Shown here: positions 34,430-42,708 of the stretch, piece by piece
How the letters are laid out: each line of letters begins with the position of its first letter
How positions within the stretch are numbered: position 1 is the stretch's first letter
Assembly: GCA_050299175.1 (NCBI GenBank)
Contig: JBNKVM010000009.1
Location: 62,001 to 126,000 of the forward strand
Source of the DNA: JAPHTQ01 sp050299175
GTDB taxonomy: Bacteria; Pseudomonadota; Gammaproteobacteria; Thiohalomonadales; Thiohalomonadaceae
Direction of reading: 5' to 3'
DNA: 64,000 nucleotides
Notes under the pieces: generated by a model
The model's database searches: none
What the model was told of the DNA's origin: nothing
The model's input: the letters and a program-made list of their open reading frames with translations, nothing else
Program-made: the position numbers and the translations under genes

Positions 34430-35743
34430 ATGTCTATCGGCAGAGTCGTGATCACCGTCGTCATGTTGCTCTTCACCGCCACCGTGGCCGCCAGTGAGAT
34501 CAACGGCGTGCGCATGTGGCCGGCCCCCGATAATACCCGGGTGGTGTTCGATGCCGACAACCAGGTGGAGCACAGTCTGTTTACCCTGAAAAATCCCGAT
34601 CGTCTCGTTATCGATATCAAGAACACCTCCATCAAGGCCGATCTGACCGGGCTCGATTTCAGTGAGGGCATCCTGCGCAACATCCGTACCGGCAAACACG
34701 GCAAAAACGGTCTGCGTGTCGTCCTCGATCTGAAACAGGCGGTACAGCCGAAGAGCTTTGTCCTGCGTCCCAATGAGCAGTACGGTCACCGTCTGGTGAT
34801 CGACCTCAACCATCCCGATGAAGCGGTTGTCGCGGAGAAGAAACGCACCGTGCGTTCCATCGATGAGTTCCGGTCGCGTGCCCGTGAGGTGGTGATTGCC
34901 ATCGATCCCGGTCATGGTGGTGACGATCCGGGTGCCATCGGCCCAAATCGAACCTATGAGAAAGACGCGGTACTGGCCATCGGTCGCAAGCTTGAAGCCC
35001 TGCTGCAGAAGGAACCTGGATTTAAACCGGTACTGATCCGCAAGGGCGATTACTTCATCAACCTGAAGAAACGGGTGCAACTGGCGCGTGAAGCCAATGC
35101 CGACCTGATGGTCTCGATCCACGCCGACTCATTCAAGGACCGCCGCGCCAAGGGCGCTACGGTCTATACCCTGTCACTCAATGATGCCTCCAGTGAACAG
35201 GCCAAGATCGTGGCCGACAAGGAGAACTCCTCCGACCTGATCGGCGGCGTCTCGCTGGACGATAAGGATGATATGGTCGCCTCGGTGATTCTCGATCTGT
35301 CACAGACCGCCAGCATGGAGATCAGTACCGATGTGGCGGGACGTGTGTTGACCGGTCTGCGCGGAGTCGGTCCGCTGCACCGCAAAAAGGTGGAGCAGGC
35401 AGGTTTCCGTGTACTCAAGGCGCCGGATATTCCGTCCATTCTTGTAGAGACTGCATTTATCTCCAACCCGCGGGAAGAGCGCAATCTGCGTAGTTCTAAC
35501 TACCAGTACAAAATGGCGAGCGCGATCCTCAAAGGGATCCGTGGCTATTTTGTCGAGTATCCACCCCAAGGCACCATTCTTGCTCAGGCCAAACGTGGAA
35601 AACATGTTATTGCCCGCGGTGACACCCTCAGCGGAATTGCGCGGCAATACCGTGTCAGCCTCGATCTGCTGAAAGACTTCAACAACCTGAGTAGCACCGA
35701 TTTACGCATTGGTCAGGTTATTCGTATTCCCAGCGGCAGTTAG
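34430..35743 (+). CDS. amiB: N-acetylmuramoyl-L-alanine amidase (AMIN, Amidase_3, LysM)
   Basis: Periplasmic enzyme that splits septal peptidoglycan during cell separation. 437 residues: a signal peptide (about 1-23), an AMIN domain (about 25-125; GVRMWPAPDNTRVVFDADNQ, septal/pole targeting), the Amidase_3 catalytic domain (about 155-380) and a C-terminal LysM (HVIARGDTLSGIARQYRVSL, about 390-435). Zinc ligands are visible in IDPGHGGDDPG (His), near E181 in the KDAV-preceding region, and in SIHADSF (His). The catalytic Glu is in ILVETAFISNP. The autoinhibitory helix that EnvC/NlpD relieve lies between. LysM is present in Pseudomonas-type AmiB. The UAG stop is the first triplet of a repeat element. 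Confidence 0.95.
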   Translation: MSIGRVVITVVMLLFTATVAASEINGVRMWPAPDNTRVVFDADNQVEHSLFTLKNPDRLVIDIKNTSIKADLTGLDFSEGILRNIRTGKHGKNGLRVVLDLKQAVQPKSFVLRPNEQYGHRLVIDLNHPDEAVVAEKKRTVRSIDEFRSRAREVVIAIDPGHGGDDPGAIGPNRTYEKDAVLAIGRKLEALLQKEPGFKPVLIRKGDYFINLKKRVQLAREANADLMVSIHADSFKDRRAKGATVYTLSLNDASSEQAKIVADKENSSDLIGGVSLDDKDDMVASVILDLSQTASMEISTDVAGRVLTGLRGVGPLHRKKVEQAGFRVLKAPDIPSILVETAFISNPREERNLRSSNYQYKMASAILKGIRGYFVEYPPQGTILAQAKRGKHVIARGDTLSGIARQYRVSLDLLKDFNNLSSTDLRIGQVIRIPSGS

Positions 35744-35885
35744 AATCCATCTCAAAATTGTTCTCGCACCTTGATCCTGCGTTGTGAAGCTTGCTGCGGT
35801 GCTCATTTACTACCGGTAAACTCTGCTCCTTGCAGGCTTTACGCCTTGTCTAAAGGCGCGAGCCCTAATTTTGAAATAGCTTCTA
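35742..35885 (+). repeat. Dispersed 140-bp inverted-repeat element, copy 3
   Basis: Begins with the amiB stop (TAGAATCCATCTCAAAATTG) and ends TTTTGAAATAGCTTCTA. The right end preserves GCTTCTA exactly, the mirror of the TAGAAGC start seen in copies 2 and 5. The core GTGCTCATTTACTACCGG with GTAAACTCTGCT is intact. The element separates amiB from mutL by about 220 bases, where E. coli has almost none. Confidence 0.85.
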
Positions 35886-35964
35886 GTTAGTGCCGACTGC
35901 TCTTTTTCCCCACACACGTTTCCTTTAAGCTGGGTGGGCTCTGAAACTGCCCATTCAAATACCC

Positions 35965-37611
35965 GTGCAACGACCGATACAACCGCTTCCGCCTCAACTG
36001 GCCAACCAGATCGCCGCAGGCGAGGTGGTAGAGCGTCCGGCCTCAGTGGTGAAGGAGCTGCTGGAAAACAGCATCGATGCCGGGGCGACCGAGATCGAGC
36101 TGGCGGTGGAGCAGGGTGGGTTGCGCCTGATTCGAGTGCGCGATAACGGTTACGGTATTGCTCGCGATCAACTACAACTTGCGGTTGCGCCTCACGCTAC
36201 CAGCAAACTCTATAGCCAGCAGGAACTGGAGCAGATCGCCAGCCTGGGCTTTCGCGGTGAGGCATTGGCGAGTATCGCTTCGGTGAGCCGTTTTCGCCTT
36301 GTCAGCCGGGTTGTTGATGCGGAGCAGGGCTGGGGGATCACCTGTGACGGTGGCGATTGTGTCGAACCGATCCCCAGCGCGCAACCCGCCGGGACCCAGA
36401 TCGAGGTACGGGATCTATTTCATTCGATCCCGGCGCGTCGCAAATTCCTGCGTAGCGAACGTACCGAATTTCTTCACCTGGAAGAGGTGGTGCGGCGGTT
36501 GGCCCTGAGCCGTTTCGATATCGCTTTTACCCTGCTGCACAATGGCCGCCAGGTGATGCGCCTGCGCCGCGCCGATGATCAGATGCAGCAGGCGCGCCGG
36601 GTCGGCGAAGTGTTGGGCAAAGGCTTCAACGATACAGCCCGTTTCCTCGATTTCGATGCCTCCGGGTTACACCTGCATGGCTGGCTGGCACCGCCATCGG
36701 CCTCGCGCAGTCAGGCCGATGGCCAGTATTTCTATCTCAACGGACGGGTGATCCGTGACCGCCTGATTCAGCATGCGTTGCGTCAGGCCCATCAGAGCCT
36801 GCTGGAGGAGGGACGCCATCCGGCCTTTGTGCTGTTCCTGCAGGTCGATCCGCGTCAGGTGGATGTCAATGTCCATCCCACCAAGCACGAGGTGCGTTTC
36901 CGTGAACCGCGCCTGATCCACGATTTTCTACAACGGGCACTGCGCGAGGGGCTTACGGGCAACGGCCAGGTTGCGACAGATGCACCAGCCCACGGCAGTT
37001 CTTCCCATCACCATCCCGGCGCCAGCGCAGTAGCCGAGCAGCAGGCCTTCTACCGTCAGGCGGTTGAGGCCAAAGCTGCGCCGATGGTCGATGCGCGAAC
37101 CATTCTGTTCCAGCGCTATCTGTTGCTGGGCAGTGGCGAGGCACCGCAACTGCTCGACATGCTGGCGGCCCATCGGCATCTGCTTCAGATTCATTTGCAG
37201 CAACTGCTGGACGGCAGTGAGGTGCGTAGCCAGCCACTGTTGATCCCGCAGAGCATGGAGTTAGAGGCTAAACAGGCGGAGCAACTGCTCGCCTCGGCTG
37301 ACAACTACGCGGTGCTGGGGTTTGAGCTGGATCGTCTGGGCGAGAGCACCGTGGTATTGCGCCGCATTCCCGCCCTGCTACGTGGGGTGGACAGTGAGGC
37401 GTTGTTGCGCTTGCTGCAGCAGTGGCGTGGTCCCGTGGATGATGAGCTATTGGCGCAAATGGCGGCGCTGGTGCCTCCGCCGGTGGAGAGTCTTAACGCC
37501 GCCCAGGGCTTGCTGCGACAGTTGGAGACACTGCCCGATAAAGGCGCGAGCTTCCGGCGTTCGCTGACGGTCGAGACGCTGCAAAAACTGTTCGAGCGTG
37601 GCGGACAATGA
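35965..37611 (+). CDS. mutL: DNA mismatch repair protein MutL
   Basis: 548 residues from a GTG, since no upstream ATG is in frame. The N-terminal GHKL ATPase (about 1-330) is intact: ELLENSIDAGATEIE (about 31-45), VRDNGYGIARDQL, ASLGFRGEALASIASVSRF and the later GQYFYLNGRVIRDRL. The C-terminal dimerisation domain (about 365-548) is short. The region where endonuclease-type MutL has DQHA-x2-E-x4-E reads LLDMLAAHRHLLQIHL, so the acidic metal ligands are lost and nicking activity is unlikely, as in E. coli-type MutL. It shares four bases with miaA. Confidence 0.95.
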   Translation: MQRPIQPLPPQLANQIAAGEVVERPASVVKELLENSIDAGATEIELAVEQGGLRLIRVRDNGYGIARDQLQLAVAPHATSKLYSQQELEQIASLGFRGEALASIASVSRFRLVSRVVDAEQGWGITCDGGDCVEPIPSAQPAGTQIEVRDLFHSIPARRKFLRSERTEFLHLEEVVRRLALSRFDIAFTLLHNGRQVMRLRRADDQMQQARRVGEVLGKGFNDTARFLDFDASGLHLHGWLAPPSASRSQADGQYFYLNGRVIRDRLIQHALRQAHQSLLEEGRHPAFVLFLQVDPRQVDVNVHPTKHEVRFREPRLIHDFLQRALREGLTGNGQVATDAPAHGSSSHHHPGASAVAEQQAFYRQAVEAKAAPMVDARTILFQRYLLLGSGEAPQLLDMLAAHRHLLQIHLQQLLDGSEVRSQPLLIPQSMELEAKQAEQLLASADNYAVLGFELDRLGESTVVLRRIPALLRGVDSEALLRLLQQWRGPVDDELLAQMAALVPPPVESLNAAQGLLRQLETLPDKGASFRRSLTVETLQKLFERGGQ

Positions 37612-38552
37612 GTACGCGTGACGACAGGCCGCTAGCGATCTTTCTTATGGGGCCGACCGCCTCGGGCAAGACCGATCTGGCGGTGGAACTGGTGCGGCGG
37701 CTACCCGTCGAGATCATCAGCGTCGATTCGGCGATGGTCTATCGTGAGATGGATATCGGTACCGCCAAGCCTGAGCCTGAGGTGCTGGCTGAGGCGCCGC
37801 ATCGTTTGATCGATATTCTCGACCCGGCGGAGGCCTACTCGGCGGCCCGTTTTCGCGAGGATGCCCTGCGCCACATGGCGGAGATTACCGCTGCGGGCCG
37901 CATTCCACTGTTGGTTGGCGGCACCATGCTCTACTTTCGTGCCCTGGAGCAGGGGCTGGCGGCACTGCCCGAGGCGGACCCGGAGCTGCGCGCCCGGCTG
38001 GAGGCGGAGGCGGCGGAACAGGGCTGGCAGGTACTGCATGATCGTCTGGCCGAGGTCGACCCCGTCTCGGCAGCGCGTATCCATCCCAATGATCCGCAGC
38101 GTCTGCAACGGGCGCTGGAGGTTTACGAACTGAGCGGTAAGCCCCTGAGCGAGCTATGGCAGCGGCAACAGGATGAAGGGTTACCCTATCGGCCGATCAA
38201 GCTGGCGGTGGCGCCCGATGATCGGGCGGAGTTGCATGAGCGCATCGCCCTGCGGTTTCGCCTGATGCTGGAGCAGGGGCTGATCGAAGAGGTCGAGGCG
38301 CTCTATCGGCGTGGCGATCTACACCCCGACCTGCCATCCATCCGTTGCGTCGGCTATCGTCAGGTGTGGCAATACCTGGCGGGTGAGCTGAACCGTGAGG
38401 AGATGAGCGAAAAAGGGATTATCGCGACCCGCCAGTTGGCCAAGCGGCAGTTTACCTGGCTGCGCAGTGAGGAAAATTTGCGCTGGTTCGCCACTTTCGA
38501 GCCATTACTGTTGGAAAAAGTGTTGAAATTCCTGGACGATAGCTCAAAATAG
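37608..38552 (+). CDS. miaA: tRNA dimethylallyltransferase
   Basis: Transfers a dimethylallyl group to A37 of tRNAs reading UNN codons. 314 residues. The P-loop is GPTASGKTDLAVEL (about 14-27), and the DSAMVYREMDIGTAKP region (about 43-58) binds substrate. PLLVGGTMLYFRALEQGL and IRCVGYRQVWQYL complete the family signature. It overlaps mutL by four bases (ATGA). hfq follows 145 bases on. The 3' part encodes the zinc-free C-terminus RQFTWLRSEENLRWF. Confidence 0.97.
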   Translation: MSTRDDRPLAIFLMGPTASGKTDLAVELVRRLPVEIISVDSAMVYREMDIGTAKPEPEVLAEAPHRLIDILDPAEAYSAARFREDALRHMAEITAAGRIPLLVGGTMLYFRALEQGLAALPEADPELRARLEAEAAEQGWQVLHDRLAEVDPVSAARIHPNDPQRLQRALEVYELSGKPLSELWQRQQDEGLPYRPIKLAVAPDDRAELHERIALRFRLMLEQGLIEEVEALYRRGDLHPDLPSIRCVGYRQVWQYLAGELNREEMSEKGIIATRQLAKRQFTWLRSEENLRWFATFEPLLLEKVLKFLDDSSK

Positions 38553-38697
38553 CGCGACGCGAGGGTGAAAGGGGGCACCGATGTGTGCAGTGTGTTCGCT
38601 TCAGCGTAAGAAATATCTGTAACCTATTGATCGTGAATTAGTTATGAATTATTTGGCAGCGCGTATTGCGCCACATAATAACAAAAGGAGTAATCCG

Positions 38698-38961
38698 ATG
38701 AGCAAAGGGCAAGCACTACAAGATCCGTTTCTGAATGCCCTGCGGAAAGAAAGGATCCCCGTCTCCATCTATCTGGTAAATGGCATCAAATTACAGGGAC
38801 AAATCGAGTCTTTCGACCAGTTTGTCGTCCTGTTGAAGAATTCTGTCAGCCAGATGGTCTACAAACACGCAATTTCTACTGTGGTGCCGGCTCGCAACGT
38901 GCGACTGAACTTCAGTAATGATCAGGCGAACGGTGATTCCGCTCCCAGCCACAATTTCTAA
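38698..38961 (+). CDS. hfq: RNA chaperone Hfq
   Basis: 87 residues from the ATG at 38698, seven bases after AAAAGGAG; an 18-codon upstream extension is rejected. The Sm1 motif VSIYLVNGIKLQGQIESFDQ (about 22-41), FVVLLKN (about 42-48) and the Sm2 motif VYKHAISTVVP (about 57-67) match gammaproteobacterial Hfq almost residue for residue. The hexamer helps small RNAs pair with mRNAs. The C-terminal tail is short (about 18 residues). It is followed after 38 bases by hflX. Confidence 0.98.
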   Translation: MSKGQALQDPFLNALRKERIPVSIYLVNGIKLQGQIESFDQFVVLLKNSVSQMVYKHAISTVVPARNVRLNFSNDQANGDSAPSHNF

Positions 38962-38999
38962 GCCTGTTTTCCATACCGCTGTCGCGGCCGGGGGATGTC

Positions 39000-40283
39000 T
39001 TGTTTGAACGCCCCCGGAGCGGCGAGCGCGCCGTTCTCGTCCATCTGGACCTGCAGCAGGAAACCGATCGGGAAGATCTTGAGGAATTCAGGATTCTGGC
39101 CCGTTCCGCCGGTGCGGAAGTGGTCGCCGTGGTTACCGGTGCACGACGTCAGCCCGAACCCAAGTACTTTGTCGGCAGCGGCAAGGCGGAGGAGATCCAG
39201 CAGGTCGTCGTCGAAAACGAGGCTGAAGTGGTGCTGGTTAACCACTCCCTCTCTCCGGCCCAGGAGCGCAACCTGGAGCGGTTACTCAAATGCCGGGTGC
39301 TGGATCGCATCGGCCTGATACTAGATATCTTTGCCCAGCGAGCCCGTTCCCACGAAGGTAAATTGCAGGTGGAACTGGCGCAGTTGCGTCATCTTTCTAC
39401 CCGGCTGGTCCGCGGCTGGACTCACCTGGAGCGACAGAAGGGTGGTATCGGTCTGCGCGGACCGGGTGAAACCCAGCTCGAATCAGACCGCCGTATGATC
39501 GGTGGTCGGATCAAGAACCTGAACAAACGCCTGGATAAGGTACGCAGCCAGCGAGAGCAGGGGCGCCGCGCCCGTAAGCGTGCCGAACTGCCCACGGTTT
39601 CGCTGGTGGGTTATACCAACGCCGGCAAATCGAGCCTGTTCAATGCCCTGGCGGGGGATGAGGTCTACGCTGCAGATCAGTTGTTCGCTACCCTCGATCC
39701 CACCCTGCGGCGGCTGGACCTGGATAACGGTGAAGCGCTGATCCTGGCCGATACAGTTGGATTTATTCGTCACCTGCCCCACGATGTAGTGGAGGCGTTT
39801 CGCTCCACCCTGCAGGAGAGCCGCGAGGCGGAACTGCTGCTGCATGTGATCGATGCCGCTGATGAGGAACGTGAGGCGAAGGTCGAGCAGGTGGATGAGG
39901 TGTTGCGTGAGATCGGCGCCGACAAAGTGCCGCAGATCACGATCTACAACAAAATCGATCTCTGTGACGGGATTGAACCTCACGTGGAAAGAAATGCCGA
40001 AGGCGAAGCGACCCGGGTCTACCTCTCCGCCGCAAGTGGAGAAGGATTGGAGTTGCTACGACAGGTGCTGAGTGAATGGGCCAGCGTTAAAAGGCGTAAT
40101 TACCATTTACACCTGCCACCCGCGGCCAGCCGCCTGCGTGCACGGCTCTATGGGCTGGGCGCGGTGGTGGCCGAGCATGTCGAGGAGGATGGCAGCTGGG
40201 AGCTGGATATCCGTATCGAACCCCACTACCTGGAATCGCTACGTAAGCAGGGAGATTTCAACGAGTTACTGCCGCAGGCCTAG
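39000..40283 (+). CDS. hflX: GTPase HflX
   Basis: Ribosome-associated GTPase that splits or rescues stalled 70S ribosomes. 427 residues, starting at a TTG (SD GGGGGA at 38990-38995). The only nearby ATG is in another frame. The HflX N-terminal domain (about 5-190) has the glycine-rich GPGETQLESDRRMI segment, and the G domain has G1 GYTNAGKSSLFNAL (about 202-215), G2 with G3 LADTVGFIRHLP, G4 YNKIDLCDG and G5 SAASGEG. Position between hfq and hflK is conserved. Confidence 0.97.
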   Translation: MFERPRSGERAVLVHLDLQQETDREDLEEFRILARSAGAEVVAVVTGARRQPEPKYFVGSGKAEEIQQVVVENEAEVVLVNHSLSPAQERNLERLLKCRVLDRIGLILDIFAQRARSHEGKLQVELAQLRHLSTRLVRGWTHLERQKGGIGLRGPGETQLESDRRMIGGRIKNLNKRLDKVRSQREQGRRARKRAELPTVSLVGYTNAGKSSLFNALAGDEVYAADQLFATLDPTLRRLDLDNGEALILADTVGFIRHLPHDVVEAFRSTLQESREAELLLHVIDAADEEREAKVEQVDEVLREIGADKVPQITIYNKIDLCDGIEPHVERNAEGEATRVYLSAASGEGLELLRQVLSEWASVKRRNYHLHLPPAASRLRARLYGLGAVVAEHVEEDGSWELDIRIEPHYLESLRKQGDFNELLPQA

Positions 40284-40300
40284 GCCAAGCCGATTGTGCC

Positions 40301-40329
40301 TTGCGGCGTCAGTGCAAGACCCCTAGAAT
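40301..40329 (+). promoter_or_regulatory. Candidate sigma-70 promoter of hflKC
   Basis: TTGCGG (40301-40306), exactly 17 bases, TAGAAT (40324-40329), in the 106-base gap between hflX and hflK. Four and five of six bases match the consensus hexamers. Confidence 0.45.
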
Positions 40330-40389
40330 TTGCCCAACAATTTGTAAACGGCATATATCGTTCTCAAAAGAGATTTATTGGAGAAATCA

Positions 40390-41580
40390 ATGGCCTGGAA
40401 TGAACCTGGCGGCTCCGGGGATAAAGACCCCTGGGGCGGTCGTAACGACGAGCAGGGGCCGCCCGACCTGGATGAGGTGGTGCGCAAACTGCAAAATAAA
40501 CTCGGCGGCCTTTTTGGCGGCGGTAAAGGTGGCGATGGCGGAAACGGCGCAGCCCCGAGCGGCGGTGGCGGTATCGGTTTTGGTGGCATCACCACCGTTA
40601 TCGTCGTTGCCTTACTGGTGTGGGCCCTTTCCGGGATCTACATCATCGAAGAGGGTACCCGTGGTGTGGTCACCCAGTTTGGTGCCTATAAAGAGACCAC
40701 CATGCCCGGTCCGCACTGGTACCCACGTTTTATCCAGAGCGTCGAGAAGGTCAACGTCGAGAACGTGCGCAGCATCGAACTGGGTGTCCGTACTGAAGAG
40801 TCACAGATGCTGACCCAGGACGAGAACATTGTCGATGTGAAGTTTGCGATTCAGTATCAGGTTAGTGATGCACGTGATTACCTGTTCAATGTGCGCGACC
40901 CGGACGAAACCATGCGTCAGGCGATGGAGAGCGCGGTGCGCGAGATCATCGGCAAGAGCGAGATGGATTTCGTCATTACCGGCGGCCGCAGTGAGGTGGT
41001 TAGCCGCGCCCAGGTACTGATTCAGGAGATTCTCGATCAGTACAAAACCGGCCTGGTTGTCAGTCAGCTGACCATGCAGGATGCGCAGGCGCCGCAACAG
41101 GTGCAGGACGCCTTTGCCGACGCGGTTAAGGCGCGCGAGGATGAGCAGCGCCTGAAAAACGAAGCCGAAGCCTATTCCAACGATATTCTGCCCAAGGCGC
41201 GTGGTAGCGCGGCACGTATTCTTGAAGAGGCCAGTGCCTACAAGGAGCAGGTGATCGCCGAGGCCGAAGGTGAAACCAGTCGTTTCCTTAGTATTTTGAA
41301 GGAGTATCGCAAGGCGCCAGAGGTGACCCGCAAGCGTCTCTATTTGGATACCCTGGAGAGCGTACTGCACAAGAGCAGCAAAGTGGTGGTCGACACTAAA
41401 GGCAACAACAACCTGCTTTACCTTCCTTTGGACAAGTTGATGGAGCGTAGTGGTAGCAGCGGTAGTGTGCCATCGAAGGACTATGAAACCCTGTCCCCCA
41501 ACAATCCTATGAATGCGAGCGGTAGTACAAAGCAGGATTCCCGTCTGCGCGATGATCGCCGTACCCGGGAGGTGCGCTAA
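40390..41580 (+). CDS. hflK: FtsH regulator HflK
   Basis: 396 residues from the ATG at 40390 (GGAGA six bases upstream); a TTG four codons earlier is the alternative. A glycine-rich cytoplasmic N-terminus (about 1-60) leads to one transmembrane helix (about 62-80, TTVIVVALLVWALSGIYII). The SPFH/band-7 domain (about 80-270) and a coiled coil with EAEAYSNDILPKARGSAARI follow. HflK and HflC build a large membrane cage around the FtsH protease and modulate its access to membrane proteins. hflC overlaps by one base (TAATG), so translation is coupled. Confidence 0.95.
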   Translation: MAWNEPGGSGDKDPWGGRNDEQGPPDLDEVVRKLQNKLGGLFGGGKGGDGGNGAAPSGGGGIGFGGITTVIVVALLVWALSGIYIIEEGTRGVVTQFGAYKETTMPGPHWYPRFIQSVEKVNVENVRSIELGVRTEESQMLTQDENIVDVKFAIQYQVSDARDYLFNVRDPDETMRQAMESAVREIIGKSEMDFVITGGRSEVVSRAQVLIQEILDQYKTGLVVSQLTMQDAQAPQQVQDAFADAVKAREDEQRLKNEAEAYSNDILPKARGSAARILEEASAYKEQVIAEAEGETSRFLSILKEYRKAPEVTRKRLYLDTLESVLHKSSKVVVDTKGNNNLLYLPLDKLMERSGSSGSVPSKDYETLSPNNPMNASGSTKQDSRLRDDRRTREVR

Positions 41581-42455
41581 TGAGTCCGGCTAAAACAATG
41601 TCCCTGATCCTGGCCGCGGCGATTGTCTGGCTTGGTTCCATGTCTTTCTTCGTCGTCGAGCAGCGTGAACTGGCGATCAAATTTCGCCTGGGCGAGTTCG
41701 ACCGTGCCGATTACAAACCGGGGCTCTACTTCAAGATCCCGTTCATCAATAACGTGCGCAAATTCGACAGCCGTATTCTTACTCTGGATGCGCAGCCTGA
41801 ACGTTATCTGACCCTGGAGAAGAAGAACGTTATCGTCGACTCCTTCATCAAGTGGCGGATTGCCGACGTGGCTAGTTATTACAAGACCATGGCTGGTGAC
41901 GAGCGCCGTGCCGGTCAGCGTCTGGCACAGGTAATCAAGAACGGTCTGCGCGATGAGTTCGGTAAACGTACCATTCAGGAAGCCATCTCCGGTGAGCGGG
42001 CGCAGATCATGAATGTGATCACCGCGCAGATCGAGGAACAGGCGACCCAGTTCGGTATCGAAGTGGTGGATGTGCGGATCAAACGTATTGAGCTGCCACC
42101 GGAGGTTTCCGGTTCGGTTTACCAGCGGATGCGTGCTGAGCGTGACCGGGTTGCCAAGGAGCTGCGCTCCCGTGGTGCCGAGGCGGCTGAACGGATCCGC
42201 GCCGATGCAGATCGCCAGCGAACGGTCATTCTCGCCGAGGCCTATCGGGATTCCGAGCGCTTGCGCGGTGAAGGTGACGGTAAGGCGGCGGATATCTATG
42301 CCAAGGCCTTCAGCAAAGATGCCAAATTCTATGAGCTGTATCGGAGCCTGACCGCCTACAAGAATGTCTTTAGTAGCCAGGGCGATGTGCTGGTACTTGA
42401 CCCGAACTCAGAGTTCTTCAAGTACTTCAATGATGCCCAGGGAATGAAAAAGTAA
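41580..42455 (+). CDS. hflC: FtsH regulator HflC
   Basis: 291 residues. An N-terminal signal-anchor (about 7-25, SLILAAAIVWLGSMSFFVV) is followed by a band-7 domain (about 25-215; KFRLGEFDRADYKPGLYFKI, VDVRIKRIELPPEV) and a basic coiled coil (RSRGAEAAERIRADADRQRT). It is the partner of HflK in the FtsH-HflKC complex on the periplasmic side. It is followed at once by a strong terminator. Confidence 0.96.
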   Translation: MSPAKTMSLILAAAIVWLGSMSFFVVEQRELAIKFRLGEFDRADYKPGLYFKIPFINNVRKFDSRILTLDAQPERYLTLEKKNVIVDSFIKWRIADVASYYKTMAGDERRAGQRLAQVIKNGLRDEFGKRTIQEAISGERAQIMNVITAQIEEQATQFGIEVVDVRIKRIELPPEVSGSVYQRMRAERDRVAKELRSRGAEAAERIRADADRQRTVILAEAYRDSERLRGEGDGKAADIYAKAFSKDAKFYELYRSLTAYKNVFSSQGDVLVLDPNSEFFKYFNDAQGMKK

Positions 42456-42469
42456 GGAAAAAGCATATG

Positions 42470-42504
42470 CCGGGTAACGCAATCGCGTTACCCGGTTATT
42501 TTTT
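42470..42504 (+). terminator. Rho-independent terminator after hflC
   Basis: CCGGGTAACGC (42470-42480) and GCGTTACCCGG (42485-42495) form an 11-bp perfect stem, loop AATC, followed by TTATTTTTT. It lies 15 bases past the hflC stop and only 14 before yjeT, so it must attenuate or end read-through into yjeT, hisZ and purA. Confidence 0.9.
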
Positions 42505-42517
42505 GGGGTAATATCCA

Positions 42518-42703
42518 ATGACAGACCTGTGGTCTGCGCTGGCGCTGGTCCTGGTAATCGAAGGGCTGTTGCCGGCGCTTTCGCCGACTTCCTATCGTAA
42601 GGCGGCAGTGGCAATGATTGGCATGGACGAGCGTTCCCTGCGCATTGCCGGATTGGCAAGTATGATTGTGGGCGCATTGCTCCTCTATCTGATAAAGAAT
42701 TGA
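42518..42703 (+). CDS. yjeT: DUF2065 membrane protein YjeT
   Basis: 61 residues, two membrane helices (about 4-22 and 42-60) flanking LSPTSYRKAAVAMIGMDERS. The size, the sequence pattern and the location directly after hflC match YjeT/DUF2065. The function is not known. Its stop is six bases before the hisZ start, so the two are probably co-translated. Confidence 0.93.
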   Translation: MTDLWSALALVLVIEGLLPALSPTSYRKAAVAMIGMDERSLRIAGLASMIVGALLLYLIKN

Positions 42704-42708
42704 ACTCA

